Positions 47,101-56,069 of a DNA stretch of 64,000 bases are shown here, piece by piece (position 1 is the first letter of the stretch; each line of letters starts with the position of its first letter). A program made the translations under genes and the position numbers. The notes beneath the pieces are model-generated. The model saw only the letters and a program-made list of their open reading frames with translations. It was not told the origin of the DNA and ran no database searches. The stretch lies in contig BDIU01000416.1 of the NCBI GenBank assembly GCA_002118135.1, positions 124,001 through 188,000 of the forward strand. The letters run 5' to 3'. Source of the DNA: Trebouxia sp. TZW2008 (Eukaryota > Chlorophyta > Trebouxiophyceae > Trebouxiales > Trebouxiaceae).

Positions 47101-49492
47101 GCAAGAATTGCGTCAATTTCACGCATGACTAGCAGGTGCGTTTGACACAAACTGCAACACCCTCTGTGGTGCCATGATATCAAACATGATCAAAACATGG
47201 GTTTTTTGGCCTTGTGCACAGGGGTCAAACTGGCCCAGTATCAGACACGAGCTGCAAGATTCAATTAATGGGGCCTGAGATGCTTGGGGACAAATGTGCT
47301 GTCAGCTTACACATGTGCCGTGCAGCTCACTGCTTCTGGATGCACATAGCTGGATCAAGAGATCTCATGGGCAAGCAAGTTCAGAAACAAGTGAACACTG
47401 ACAGCGAGACTGGCTTTACATGCATAGTATGTAGCGCAATGTCTTGAAAGTATGTGATCTGAGACATGGTGTGATTGACCTGACAAAGCATGCATGGGAA
47501 GAAACGTGGCTTACGTGTGTGCCATGCAGTCCACTATAGCTGGCTGACATGGTGTACCTCTGCACCTTCACAATGCATGTCCTCCCATCAATCAGCTGCA
47601 GACACACACACATACAAGTTGAACATGCACACTCCCACAGCATACAAAATGTGCAGCAACTCAACCGTTGGCGCGCTTCGATACTGATGCTGGACATTGC
47701 CATCTTTAACAGGCTTGCAACATGCATGCGGGTTCAGGACTGTACCAGCAGGTGCCATACACTGACCATGACACGCAAATAGACACTGAAGGCATGTGCT
47801 TAGGGCGCATGTGCACATAAAGCATGAGCACAGCGAGCATGAGCACAGCAAGCATGAGCACAGAGAGCATGAGCACAGCAAGCATGAGCACGGCGAGCAT
47901 GAGAATAGCGAGCATGAGCATGACGAGCATGCGTGCGGCAAGCATGAGCACAGCGAGCATGAGCACAGAGAGCATGAGCACAGCATGCATGAGCACAGAG
48001 AGCATGAGCACAAGAGCATGAGCACGGCGAGCATGAGAATAGCGAGCGTGAGCACAACCAGCATGCGCGCGGCAAGCATGAGCAAAGCGAGCATGAGGAC
48101 AGAGAGCATGAGCACAGTGAGCATGAGCACGGCGAGCATGAGCACAGAGAACACGAACACACAGAGCATGTGCTTGACTCTGAGAGCAATGTCCACAGGC
48201 TAGCAGTATCAGAGAGAAGTCTGATCAAGCTTGATGGGGCTCAGGTGTAGGCCAAAAGACGGGTAGGGGAAGGGATGGGGGAGTTGAGCAGAGTCACCTT
48301 GACCAGCACAAAGCTTGCTTGCGCGAGAGGGCATTGGCTGAGGAAACGCACAGCTAAGTTTGGCATGGCACGTACGGCCAGCCAGAACAGGCCACATGTC
48401 AGCAGGCTGCAAGTGGCCAGCACCACGTACAAGTAGCGCCTGTGGCCATGCCGCTTGTACCCAATGCACTCTTGCACAACCTGTTGCAACAAGAGAATCC
48501 ATCTGGCCAACAAAAGGGCTGTCGTATAAGAAGTGGACAGGCGAATGAGTTCCATGCCGCTTGTACTCAATGCACGCTTGCACAGAATGTGGCAGCATGG
48601 GCGCATGTCTGGCCAAGGGAAGCAAAGTGTTTATATTCACAATGTCAACAGGCTGATGATTGCGCTTATTGATGCAGTCGTTTGACAACTGGCTGGCATG
48701 CACTGCGACAGAAGGCATTGTGATTTCCCTATACAATCTGTTGCAAGATGTATGCACATGCATCTCTTGTCAGAGTTTGGGATGCAGCCTGAAAGCATTG
48801 CCAGCCTTGAATTGGCACCACTTGAATACACAAACATTGCGCTTGGCCAAGCTCACGGCACACTACCTTACCTTCTCAGTATGCTGCACCTCCCTGCGCT
48901 GAATGTCATGAGAGCGGGTTCTACGGCTGTCCTGCTTTGCTGGGACTGGCTGTGCGCTGCTGTCAGCTGCTGCATTCTGCTGCACAGTATTGACCATCAA
49001 AGGTGTTGAAGGTGACACGTGTGCCTCTGATTTGCACGTCCTTGTGAGGGCACTGCCTCAGGTGTGATTATGCTGCCGACAGGGCATAGCGGGCATTGCT
49101 TTGGCAGCATGTGTCGGAAAGTTTGGCTGGTGGTCAGAGCATCAAACTGAGCCAGGCAGTACAGAGGGCGCTCGAGTGTCGCTGACGCGATTCGCCGTAG
49201 CAACAGGCATTGCGCTGACTGCTCTGCCCGACAGTACCATGCGAGCGCATTCAGACCGCCTCATCGAGCTTCCTTCGTTTAGCTCTGTTTTGCGCTTTGA
49301 GTAGGTTGGTGTTTGACCAGATGCTGCTGCAAAAGCGATAAGCACCTCACAGACGATGTAGCCCTCGGCGTTGGCCTTGCTCACAGAGACGTTCTGCTCA
49401 CTGTCGACAGACCTCTCGTCTCTGAAGCGCAAGTTTATAAAGCTTGTAAACTTGTTTTGCTCAGGCGTGTTGACCGGGGGCAGGTAGACCGC
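32109..49492 (-). CDS. P5B-type P-type ATPase (ATP13A2-like)
   Basis: Exons 5' to 3': up to 49492-49346 (start unresolved), 48979-48890, 48480-48298, 47595-47566 (tentative), 46775-46604, 45836-45688, 44724-44422, 42527-42423, 42106-41969, 41718-41422, 40245-40054, 39541-39311, 38941-38736, 37624-36679, 36446-36305, 35213-35152, 34820-34737, 33663-33568, 33024-32896, 32441-32109. From 48979 on they give 1,295 residues in frame. Seen in order: an N-terminal membrane loop (GYKRHGHRRYLYVVL), first membrane pair, actuator loop ending MLSGE, PPAIP, the phosphorylation motif DKTGTLT, N-domain, MITGD, GDGIND and C-terminal membrane segments. PPAxP and the overall order fit P5B pumps, which move polyamines or cations out of late endosomes or vacuoles. 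Odd points: a roughly 200-residue Ser-rich insert before VVFARM, RGAPG where KGSPE is usual, two probable GC-AG introns, and extensive exon duplication. The class is secure; substrate and exact 5' end are not. Confidence 0.85.
32739..33024 (-). repeat. ATPase membrane exon 33024-32896 and its downstream copy
   Basis: The exon encodes TDIFTMWYLTTRPWCLGG; a copy at about 32,840-32,739 encodes TDIFTMWYLTTQPWYSGG and also ends at a GTAAGC donor. The copy's 5' half differs (no clean acceptor), so it is a donor-side duplicate with a period of about 155 bp. Confidence 0.7.
33568..34120 (-). repeat. Four copies of the ATPase exon that encodes DYALDFQAL
   Basis: The used copy is 33663-33568. Three more start near 33,826, 33,976 and 34,119 and encode DYTLDFQALSV, DYMLDFQALFM and DYTLDFQALSM. 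Steps are about 145-165 bp. The extra copies keep the acceptor side, with the farthest having CAAG instead of CAGG, and lose similarity after about 45 bp. Confidence 0.7.
35323..35405 (-). repeat. Dispersed repeat family A, copy 3 (reverse strand)
   Basis: The reverse complement reads CTAGACAAGCTCAGCAGGC and ends TTTTGGTCCTGTGCTATC, matching the copy at 16,741-16,822. It lies in an ATPase intron. Confidence 0.5.
35780..36446 (-). repeat. Four-copy array of the ATPase GDGxND exon
   Basis: The intact exon 36446-36305 encodes MFCGDGINDLAALRAADIG. Copies with donor-side ends near 36,137, 35,969 and 35,783 repeat NDLAALRAADIGLAVGLTDA-like sequence at steps of about 168-186 bp. In all three the FCGDG part is replaced by sequence resembling the end of the previous unit, so the catalytic Mg-binding motif and the acceptor are missing. 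Confidence 0.75.
37895..38285 (-). repeat. Two copies of the start of ATPase exon 37624-36679
   Basis: Segments at about 37,985-37,905 and 38,275-38,195 repeat the MITGDYQHTAIAVAKDV coding edge. The nearer one reads MMMTGDYHRTAIAVAKDV then a stop; the farther one is frameshifted. Intron sequence between them is also partly repeated (TAGCAGCA..TAAATAGCTTGACTA). Confidence 0.7.
38980..39063 (-). repeat. Copy of the start of ATPase exon 38941-38736
   Basis: After a GTGCAG acceptor it encodes VIDDYSSQSFRLMAG, like VIDDYSSQSFRLMAVAV at 38,941, 121 bp upstream of the exon. The similarity fades after about 80 bp. Confidence 0.7.
39560..39735 (-). repeat. Copy of part of ATPase exon 39541-39311
   Basis: Encodes MPRKPDAQSDSKMA, identical to the exon at 39,541, then a one-base-type slip breaks the frame before the VIEFSSQT equivalent. 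It lies about 180 bp upstream of the real exon. Confidence 0.65.
39740..40146. repeat. Inverted repeat: exon edge copied in opposite orientation
   Basis: The arm 39,740-39,838 (plus) and the arm 40,146-40,047 (minus, inside exon 40245-40054) share TCGCACTATGGTGG, GATATGGAGCAGCGCCTGTT-like and GGCAAGGCATGCT blocks over about 100 bp at roughly 85% identity. The spacer is about 210 bp. In the pre-mRNA of the ATPase the two arms could pair into a hairpin across the exon 3' end and its GC donor. Confidence 0.75.
40054..41190 (-). repeat. Ladder of copies of ATPase N-domain exon 40245-40054
   Basis: The exon starts AEWHGAVPVKDGSFEPLQ. Upstream copies begin near 40,408, 40,598 and 40,793 (long, about 130 bp each), then near 40,950, 41,050 and 41,175 (short and worn). 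Blocks between 40,430-40,500 and 40,620-40,690 are near-identical introns. Only the first copy contains the downstream half with VVGEEMEQRLFKS. Confidence 0.8.
42423..42825 (-). repeat. ATPase exon 42527-42423 with two upstream partial copies
   Basis: The exon encodes AAQVRKSAYVVDEGLAYHPD and ends FAGTVVRQ. Copies at about 42,652-42,592 (AAHACKSAYVVDEGLAYH) and 42,822-42,755 (AAQMRKSAYKVDEES) keep the acceptor side only, at steps of about 125 and 170 bp. Confidence 0.7.
43010..44560 (-). repeat. Nine-copy array of the ATPase actuator exon
   Basis: The unit that encodes HQLVPGDVIVVRRGKATCDM and then MLQGSCLVEESMLSGE recurs nine times with about 180-bp steps; the MLQGS codons fall near 43,035, 43,210, 43,390, 43,575, 43,755, 43,945, 44,122, 44,282 and 44,468. 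The first in reading order (44,560-44,422) is fused to the membrane exon 44724-44422. The others form 123-nt, phase 0-0 exons, most with an AAG acceptor and a GTACG-like donor. The copy near 43,390 lacks an AG acceptor and the last one, near 43,035, is worn. Confidence 0.85.
44780..45090 (-). repeat. Two worn copies of ATPase membrane exon 44724-44422
   Basis: At about 44,890-44,795 the reverse strand encodes VTETVCLLKRSYCAYTRV, parallel to LTELAYLLYRGYYAYAIV of the exon. Weaker similarity to the same exon and its CTGCCGTCAT-like core recurs near 44,990-45,040. Neither copy is complete. Confidence 0.6.
45050..45836 (-). repeat. Five-copy array of the ATPase exon that encodes KKWLFRRDQVMAAAIRHALP
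   Basis: The used exon is 45836-45688. Its 3' half with donor recurs with donor positions near 45,529, 45,368 and 45,208, about 160 bp apart, almost unchanged (KKWLFQRDQVMAAAIRHALP), and once in worn form near 45,060-45,120. The copies lack the 5' half of the exon. Confidence 0.8.
45870..46300 (-). repeat. Copies of the 5' half of ATPase exon 45836-45688
   Basis: The block that encodes NSKHAHNRLNMVQLYGN (CATACAGTTGCACCATGTTC on the plus strand) recurs, in decreasing quality, at about 45,890, 45,990, 46,077 and 46,197, with a possible trace near 46,290. So the two halves of this exon have been copied in opposite directions along the gene. Confidence 0.65.
46985..47560. other. ATPase intron, no clear features
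   Basis: Part of the long intron region between exons 47595 and 46775. A C/A-rich block at 47,005-47,095 is the only compositional oddity. No convincing exon copies are seen. Confidence 0.4.
47820..48185. repeat. 15-bp minisatellite, about 24 units
   Basis: The unit AGCATGAGCACAGCG recurs with small changes over about 365 bp in the intron between ATPase exons 48480 and 47595. Because 15 is a multiple of 3, all six frames stay open and create spurious His/Glu/Ser-rich or Met/Leu-rich frames on both strands. Confidence 0.9.
48540..48605 (-). repeat. Partial copy of ATPase exon 48480-48298
   Basis: Encodes VQACIEYKRHG, matching VQECIGYKRHG at the start of the exon, about 115 bp upstream. No donor side. 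Confidence 0.6.
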
Positions 49493-50493
49493 TTACTCAT
49501 AATTACGTGCTCGACACGAGTTAGGCGAGAGAGAGAATAATTTTACCAGCCAACAAGGCTGATCACATGTGCCACACTGTGGCAATGACTATATGTCCAT
49601 GAAACGAAAATTCGATTGTTGGCATCACCTGGTGATCAGCAGCATCTAGACTCTTGAGGCCAGTGGTGTCCACGCGCGAGCGGTGCCAGGCATGCAACGA
49701 TCAATGACCTGCTCTCTGTTTCCCCCGGCGCACCGTCAGTGAATGTACGCATGGCATGTCAGGCATGACATTGCACAAGCCTTGATCTTAGATCAAATGA
49801 TCTCTGAGTCGGTCGCCTCCTCGAGTTCTTGCTTTTCATGGATGTCGTTCTGTTGCATGCATGCACAAGTGACAAGGTTTATCATCCCGCCATGCACATG
49901 CATTCAAAGCAGCACAATGTGACGATTTCAAGCGCATGTTCTGTCACCATGATGATTCTACAACAAGTTGTTACAATCTGCTAGACATATCAGTGCTGTA
50001 AGTTAACACAGCATTGATCATGCAAGCATGCTGACAAGGCACAATCAGTGTTGAAGCTCTGCAACTACAAGTTCAACTTCATGATTCACCACATCAATCC
50101 ATCCATTGAAACCACTGACTACTTGGAACATTGCAAACGCTATCGGGAAGCAAAGCCTTAGGGAGAAGTGCTGAAACTGCCTGACATAAAAGGGCTTCTG
50201 AGCCCATCAACAAATGCCAGTGCTGCAGTGCTTTATTCATGATAATGCAGGATGTACTTCAAAGGTTTGGCTATGACCACACGAGCTGCAAAAGCATGCC
50301 ATGCCAAGTGGCAAACAATGCAGTCATGCAGTGACAGCTGCTGCAAACTACCACCATCAAAGGTTGTGCTGAGCCACCGACTTTCAGAAGTCGCTATACT
50401 TGCTCTGAGACAGTACAGGACTGAAACAATGTCATGCTCAGAAATGGTTGGCACCCAATGCATGCCCTCTGTATCTCACATTCAACAAATCAG
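49493..50493. other. Intergenic region upstream of the ATPase
   Basis: Likely ATPase promoter/first exon region together with the 3' flank of the minus-strand hydrolase-propeller gene. A TTACA (minus-strand TGTAA) at 49,971-49,975 is a possible poly(A) signal about 610 bases beyond that stop. No other gene is visible. Confidence 0.4.
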
Positions 50494-50640
50494 CACAGAA
50501 AACTTCTACCGTTCAAGCTTCGTGTGCCCATTGTATATGATGCTCTTGATTTTGTTTTCCATTTGGTCAATTAGCACAGAAACCTTCTACCATTCAAGCT
50601 TCTTGTACTCATTGTATGTAATGCTCTTGATCCTGTCTCC
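50494..50640 (-). repeat. Duplicated 3' edge of the terminal exon of the propeller gene
   Basis: TAGCACAGAAACCTTCTACC and the next 45 bp, which encode the end of the protein plus 3' flank, occur at about 50,572-50,640 and again about 83 bp downstream at 50,489-50,557. The copy lies after the stop codon. Confidence 0.75.
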
Positions 50641-53600
50641 AAGAGCTAATGACGGTCCATCCGTCCATGGGACAGCTGATGTGTCATTGACTGGAAGCCA
50701 TTTGATCTTATCCGTATGGACATCAGCAAAAGATGAGTACTTGTCACCATCCCCAAACAGTATGCGTAACCGCCTGCCTGACAAATGGTAGCTGCCAACA
50801 GCTATCACATTTGGCACCAGCTCATTATGCAGGTGGTAGTTTTCATGATCTAGGACCGGTTCCTTGGATACGGCAACAATAGCATAGTGGCTCCTGACTG
50901 GATCGAACTGCAACTGTACTGCCCAGTGCTTGGATCCCCCATGCTTTCGCCAATCATGATGTACCAGCACCAGCAAAGTTTGTGGGTATTGGGCCCACAT
51001 AATGGGATGACCACTAATCCGCATGTCTCGCATCTCCAAGCCAGTGTTTGCAGAAACCTGCTCTGCAGCTGTATCTGTAAGGCACGAGGCATACACAAAT
51101 GCTGCGCCGCTGTTTGTCTGATTGTCCAGTCTGAAGATGGTCAGGCACGGCATGAGGGTGTAGAAGATGTACAGATGCTGTGCATGTTCATACACTCCCC
51201 AGTTCTTGTCACAGCATGGCATCTCTCGCCTTGGTACCAATGGTTTGTCAAAGGCCGCTACGCTGTGCATCTCGTTTGTTGTTCTGTTAACCCAAGCAAA
51301 GCCGGATCCTTGGAAGCGCATCTTGTGGGCGTCGCTGCGGCTGCTCTTCTTCAATGGCAGGGACTTGTCAAAAATCTCAATGGCATATGACAGATGCAAT
51401 TCATTCTGATACACAAAGGGCCTGCACACAAATCACAGACACAGTTTGCAATGCTTGCGGGCATGGTGAAGCTGTCATTCACAGCTGAAGAAAGGGCATG
51501 ACACTTATGATTGGACCTATACCTCAGTATGACAGCTAGCAGGCACAGACGCGCTGAAGCAGACAATAGCATCACACAACTCTGAACTGAACCATGCACC
51601 AAGCCTAGCAAGTATGATGGCTTTGCAGTCTATGCTGGAGGAGCATGCAAGCCAATATCATCAGTGCTCAGGTGATGAGCTAAAAATCATCTTGCCACAC
51701 ACTCAACACAGTGCTGCTCATTTGACCAGCTGTCATGCAAACATAGTTATGGCTCAAAGAATTTGTAGGGTTGACAGTCACAGCAGGAAGGACCCTGATG
51801 ACATCATATGCAGATTTGTATGATTCACAGGGATCTCAGAAAGAAGAGAAGAAGAAGATTGACCTGAAAGAGGAGAAGCGCAGACCACCCATAGGGTGTG
51901 CAGACAGCTGCTTCGTGGCTGCCTGCCATGAGGCATCATTGAAGGCTGTCATGACAGGGCTGGTGATATTGCTAGGGTCAGGCCATGACCCCTCACCCAT
52001 CCTGGCTAACAAAGGCGGGGTGAAGGCTCTCTCCATCTGCACAGCACCATAAACAGCTAAATCACAAGACTGACAACCGCAAACAACAGAAACAGTAACA
52101 ATGGTATTTGACCTGTCATGACACAGCTGATGTTCTTGCCAAGATAAATAATGGACACATCACCCAGAGAAATTTTGCATGACAGCTCAGTTCCCTTACA
52201 CCTGTGATTGTCAGATCAATGAATCTGCCTGACATGCATATCAAACACATGTTTGACTGAGCAGCTGAATGAATGACAATTTGCATCCAGGTCGTGCACA
52301 ATCACTGATACAGACTATTGCCAGTGAGCTATGGGTAGTGTACCTGTCCTGGGCAGTCTTGTGCAAAGCATCCTTTGTAGGACATCACAATAAGCGCCCA
52401 TCCGTATTGGGGCACTTGCACTGCTGCAGGATTCACCAGACCTGGACATACAAAAAGCAGTTTGAGAAAGCTGTCGCAGAGTGATGACAGCCTGATGCGG
52501 AGGCATCAATGCAGATGCAATGTGTCAAAACAGGACATGTAAAGGAAGCATAGCATGCAAACTGCAGATGTCACTCATGCATGACATGTTAATGCAGCAA
52601 ACATGAGACTGCAGCATATGTTGCTGTGAAATCCTGACAGTTTTGTTGGAATGTGTCTAGCACAGAAAAACACCCAAACATCAAAATTTTCAGGTAAACA
52701 CTTGCACCTTTGTCAAAATCAGAGCAGTGAGAGCTTTGTTTGAGGAACGCAGCATGTTTCAACGCAGCAGACATGAACAGGATGCATCACATGAGCCTTT
52801 GTGCTAAGCTGCAGACATACCTCTGTCAAAGTCAGAGCGGTGCCAGTCATCCACATAAAAGTGCTTTGGCACTGTTTTCTGCTGCTCCTTCTTCCGTCTG
52901 AGTCTCCGTCTGCTGTCTCGGTGAGGAGGCCCCTCGCACTCAGGAGTTGAGTCCCAGTACGGGTGCTTGTGGTACTTGATGTAAGCTCTAGCAAAAGTTG
53001 CTTGGGCTGCTTCGTGAGCCATATCTGCTGCAATGCTCCTCAAAAATTCATCTTTTTGCCTTGCTTGAAAGTCGTGGCGGGCCTCTGAGAAATGGCGGTG
53101 GGTGAAATTGGTAACATGAGCGAAAGACATGTTCCGCATCTCGCTTTTCAGGGAACTCTGCATGCAAGTACAGGGCAGTCAGGTACAGTAGCAACTGCAA
53201 TGATTGCACAAGAACACATGCATACAAGAGGGTCAAAAAGGTGCTACACTCTTTTTGTAACGACTGCTTTGGTTCCCAACAAATTTGTCCTTACATCAAA
53301 TTTTCCTTACTCAGAGGGATCACTGCAGTCAGAACGCAGTGATTGATTACCAATGGCATGGTCCTTACATCGAGATTGTCCTTACATTGAGTGTCCTTAC
53401 AACAAGAGGTTACTGTGCAGAGAACTGCTGCTGTCCTTGATGGAGTGCAGCTATTGCAAGCTAGTGATGCTTGGCAAAGGGTGGTAGCAGCGGAACTGCC
53501 AAATCATGTTGTGTATACTGTTGTGTGTGTAACTGTGTACATTGTTGTTGCCTGTACTGTTGTGCGCACTTCTGTGTAAGCACATTGGCTGAAAGGAGGT

Positions 53601-55204
53601 GCTTACCCCCTCTTGAGCTGTATACCAGTATAGGTGAGTGTCAGATGGAATGCTGGCAGCCAACTCTGTGACATTCACTGCCAGGTTCTGCCTGAGACTC
53701 TGCAAAAACAAGCATTGCTCATATTGGCTTGTCCAGCAAACAAACATGATTACTGCGCAACTTAATACTGGTGCAATGGGCAACGCGGCTGACAGAGACA
53801 ATGTGCTGAGCAGTCCAGATCATGCAGAAGAGTCACGACGCAGGCAGACGTTTGCTGATCAGAGCTGATGCTGAACCAACCAGACACTTGTGCTCTAGTG
53901 TATGTGGCACACAGAGACAAGTTCTGCTGGCACTATGCAGACCAACTGTGCAACAGCCCAAGAGTGCACATCAGAGCTGCTGTGAGATACTTGAATAGGT
54001 AGCAATATGCACTGTGTCCCAACACGCAAAACGGGCTCATGTCATGCACAAACTCTGCAAGGAGATGGCATCGTACCTCTGCAGACATTATCAGCCTGTC
54101 TGCCTGGTTTGGAAGCGTAACTTCATATTCTTCAACCTTTGCTAGCTGTTTGGCTACTTCACCACCAGCCTTGTAGTTGATGAATTCTGCGTCATGCTAC
54201 ACGCTTGCAGCCGTTGTATCAGAGAGTTGGTGCATCAAACTAGACAGGGTAACAGCTGATGTCATGTGATGGCGTTGACTGTGGATCAGCTGATGCAATT
54301 TGGCCCTGTTAGCTGTTGATGCTGTCGACATCAACGCATTGCTGCCATGCGATTGTATAGCAGAGTCATGCACCCTACCTGACAAAATAGCTATATCATC
54401 TGGCTCACCCAGAAACACTGCAGGGATGTTGCTGACCTGAGCAGCGTAGAACAGTGCAGCTTTGCCGCCTGAGCTAAGACCTGCATAAGACACAAAGCTT
54501 GCTATGCAATCTTGCCTGAGGTGCAAACAAACATCATGCAGGACAACAGCTGTCAATATGCAATGCAGCTTGCAGACATCCATGATGCTTACCAAACAGG
54601 GCTACACAGAATCTGCCAGGCAAGCTGTTGATAAATCGCGCTGCAGCAGCCATGTCCTTGACCTGCACAGGTATACAGCTTGTGCAGAAGGTGATGGGAA
54701 AGAAAACAGCGGCTGCTTTGCCAAAGCATGGCGCACCGTAGATTCGCAGCCGGGTCCTACTTCTGTCCCGCAGCTTTCGCCTCGGCCGGCTACGTCCACA
54801 GCGAGAGAGCTGACATTGTGTGTCACAGCCAAGTGCTGCTGTATCTGGGGATTTGGCCACCATTCCTTATGGATAGTGGCAGCTGGGAAGAGGATCACGA
54901 CCGCGTCGGAGCCTGTGTCCCGAAAGTTGCCGACCAAATAGGTGCAATCTGCATTGCGAAAAGCTACTTTCCGTTGACCGTCCCAGACCGGGTCGCCTTT
55001 GGGAAAGAGGCGTGGGTCGCTGACAAAGCCTGGCGCGGCGAACGGGCTTCCCCAACAGTTCAATCCGCAGGAGCAGAATTGGGCACCAAGGACGAGCAAC
55101 AATAGTGTCAGGCGTAGATTGCAGCGTCGCACAGGCAGCATTGATGTCCGTATGTGACGGCCGTGACAGCATCCGGCCGCACAAGCCGTTGACGATGGTT
55201 TCAA
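50587..55204 (-). CDS. Secreted/anchored protein: alpha/beta-hydrolase fold fused to glycosidase-like beta-propeller
   Basis: Ten exons in perfect phase: 55204-54737, 54662-54593, 54480-54379, 54186-54077, 53699-53607, 53157-52821, 52441-52344, 52194-52113, 52056-51864, 51421-50587; 2,388 nt, 795 residues. A hydrophobic stretch near residue 28 (RLTLLLLVLGAQFCSCG) suggests a signal peptide or anchor, so the secretory path is likely. Residues about 70-290 have an alpha/beta-hydrolase layout: a strand AVVILFPA, then VDVAGRGES, then the nucleophile elbow FGLSSGGKAALF (Ser in GLSSG) and a later FTHRHF as possible His. After a basic linker (RRRLRRKK) the C-terminal half starts GLVNPAAVQV and continues with RPFVYQNELHL and KNWGVYEHAQHLYIFY, typical of five-bladed propellers of the GH43/GH130 type. 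Which glycan is handled is unknown. Fusion rests on splice phase and should be treated as strong but indirect. Confidence 0.7.
52690..52745 (-). repeat. Partial copy of the 3' edge of exon 53157-52821
   Basis: Encodes HCSDFDKG followed by GTGCAAG, matching HRSDFDRG plus the GTATG donor at 52,821. It lies about 115 bp downstream of the exon, another donor-side duplicate. Confidence 0.55.
53247..53415. mobile_element. Pogo-like MITE, copy 2 (non-autonomous)
   Basis: About 169 bp with imperfect inverted ends: the left reads CTCTTTTTGTAACGAC and the reverse complement of the right reads CTCTTGTTGTAAGGAC. Internal GTCCTTACAT motifs are shared with the element at 24,677-24,857. It lies in the intron 53,158-53,606 of the hydrolase-propeller gene and encodes no transposase. 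Confidence 0.5.
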
Positions 55205-56069
55205 AATGGCTAGATGCTGCTGCGTTTAAGGTCACGTGTGTCGCAGCCTCCTCGTGCTGCCTCGTGGCGTCAACTGACTTTACACGAGGGGTGAGTAAGT
55301 GACGGGTCAAGCAGCAGTTGCTCAAGCTGAACACTTGCTTTTTGCTGTGCACAATCTCTCGGCGCATTTTGTGTGGACCATCCATAATAGCAGGGATCTG
55401 AAAGTGAATTTAGGCCCTGATGCACAACTCCGTGCAAGCAGAGAAAGCTTTCAAGTTGACACTGTGTCGCTGTGTAGAATGCAAAGAGTTCAAACGAAGG
55501 CCACACCAGCTCACACTGATGAGACCCAAGCAAAGGTTCCATGCAGCTGCACTTGCTGACGCCGCGCGGCAAACATCAATGCAAATTCACGTTGGAGCCA
55601 GTACGATACCAAAGTCACAATTGCAGACGCATCTTTATTTATCAATCCATCAACCAGCCAAGCAATGAACCAAAATGGTTGGCTCACGCGTGCATACGGC
55701 TGCCTTGACAATTTTGCCTGTTCACACGCTTGCTGATCAGAGTGATTACACAGTCGTCTGAGGCACTGTCAGCTTTGACAGCTTGGACGAGACGCTGACA
55801 ATGGCTGTTAGAAATAGCGCGTGACTAAGATTCTTTCTGCACGTGAGTCTGGTGGGTCAGGCCGCGAGTACGAGCAATCAGAAGCCCTGCCAGAAGCTGT
55901 ATGCGCTCAGGGCTTTTACGCAAAAACAGTTGCACAACCTTCTGCCAGATTTCAGGTCCATTGCAGACGCTTGAGACTTCCCTGACGTATCAGCCATCCC
56001 TGAACAGCCTTGACGGCGTTGATCTAAAGCTACTGCTTTGTGTTTTGGCTTATTACCGCTCGTGGGGGC
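55205..56069. promoter_or_regulatory. Shared divergent upstream region
   Basis: The minus-strand hydrolase-propeller gene and the plus-strand bZIP gene start 865 bp apart, head to head, so the interval must hold both promoters and 5' UTRs. I see no clear TATA box or repeated operator. Open frames inside have no family signal. Confidence 0.45.

Noticed and set aside
47588..48228. Long open frames of Met/Leu-, His/Glu- or Ala/His/Cys-rich composition on both strands
   Set aside because: They come from the 15-bp minisatellite, which keeps every frame open; no splice or family support.
51836..52042. Separate small gene starting at the Met near 52,042
   Set aside because: The frame is an internal exon of the hydrolase-propeller gene; it joins upstream and downstream exons in phase.
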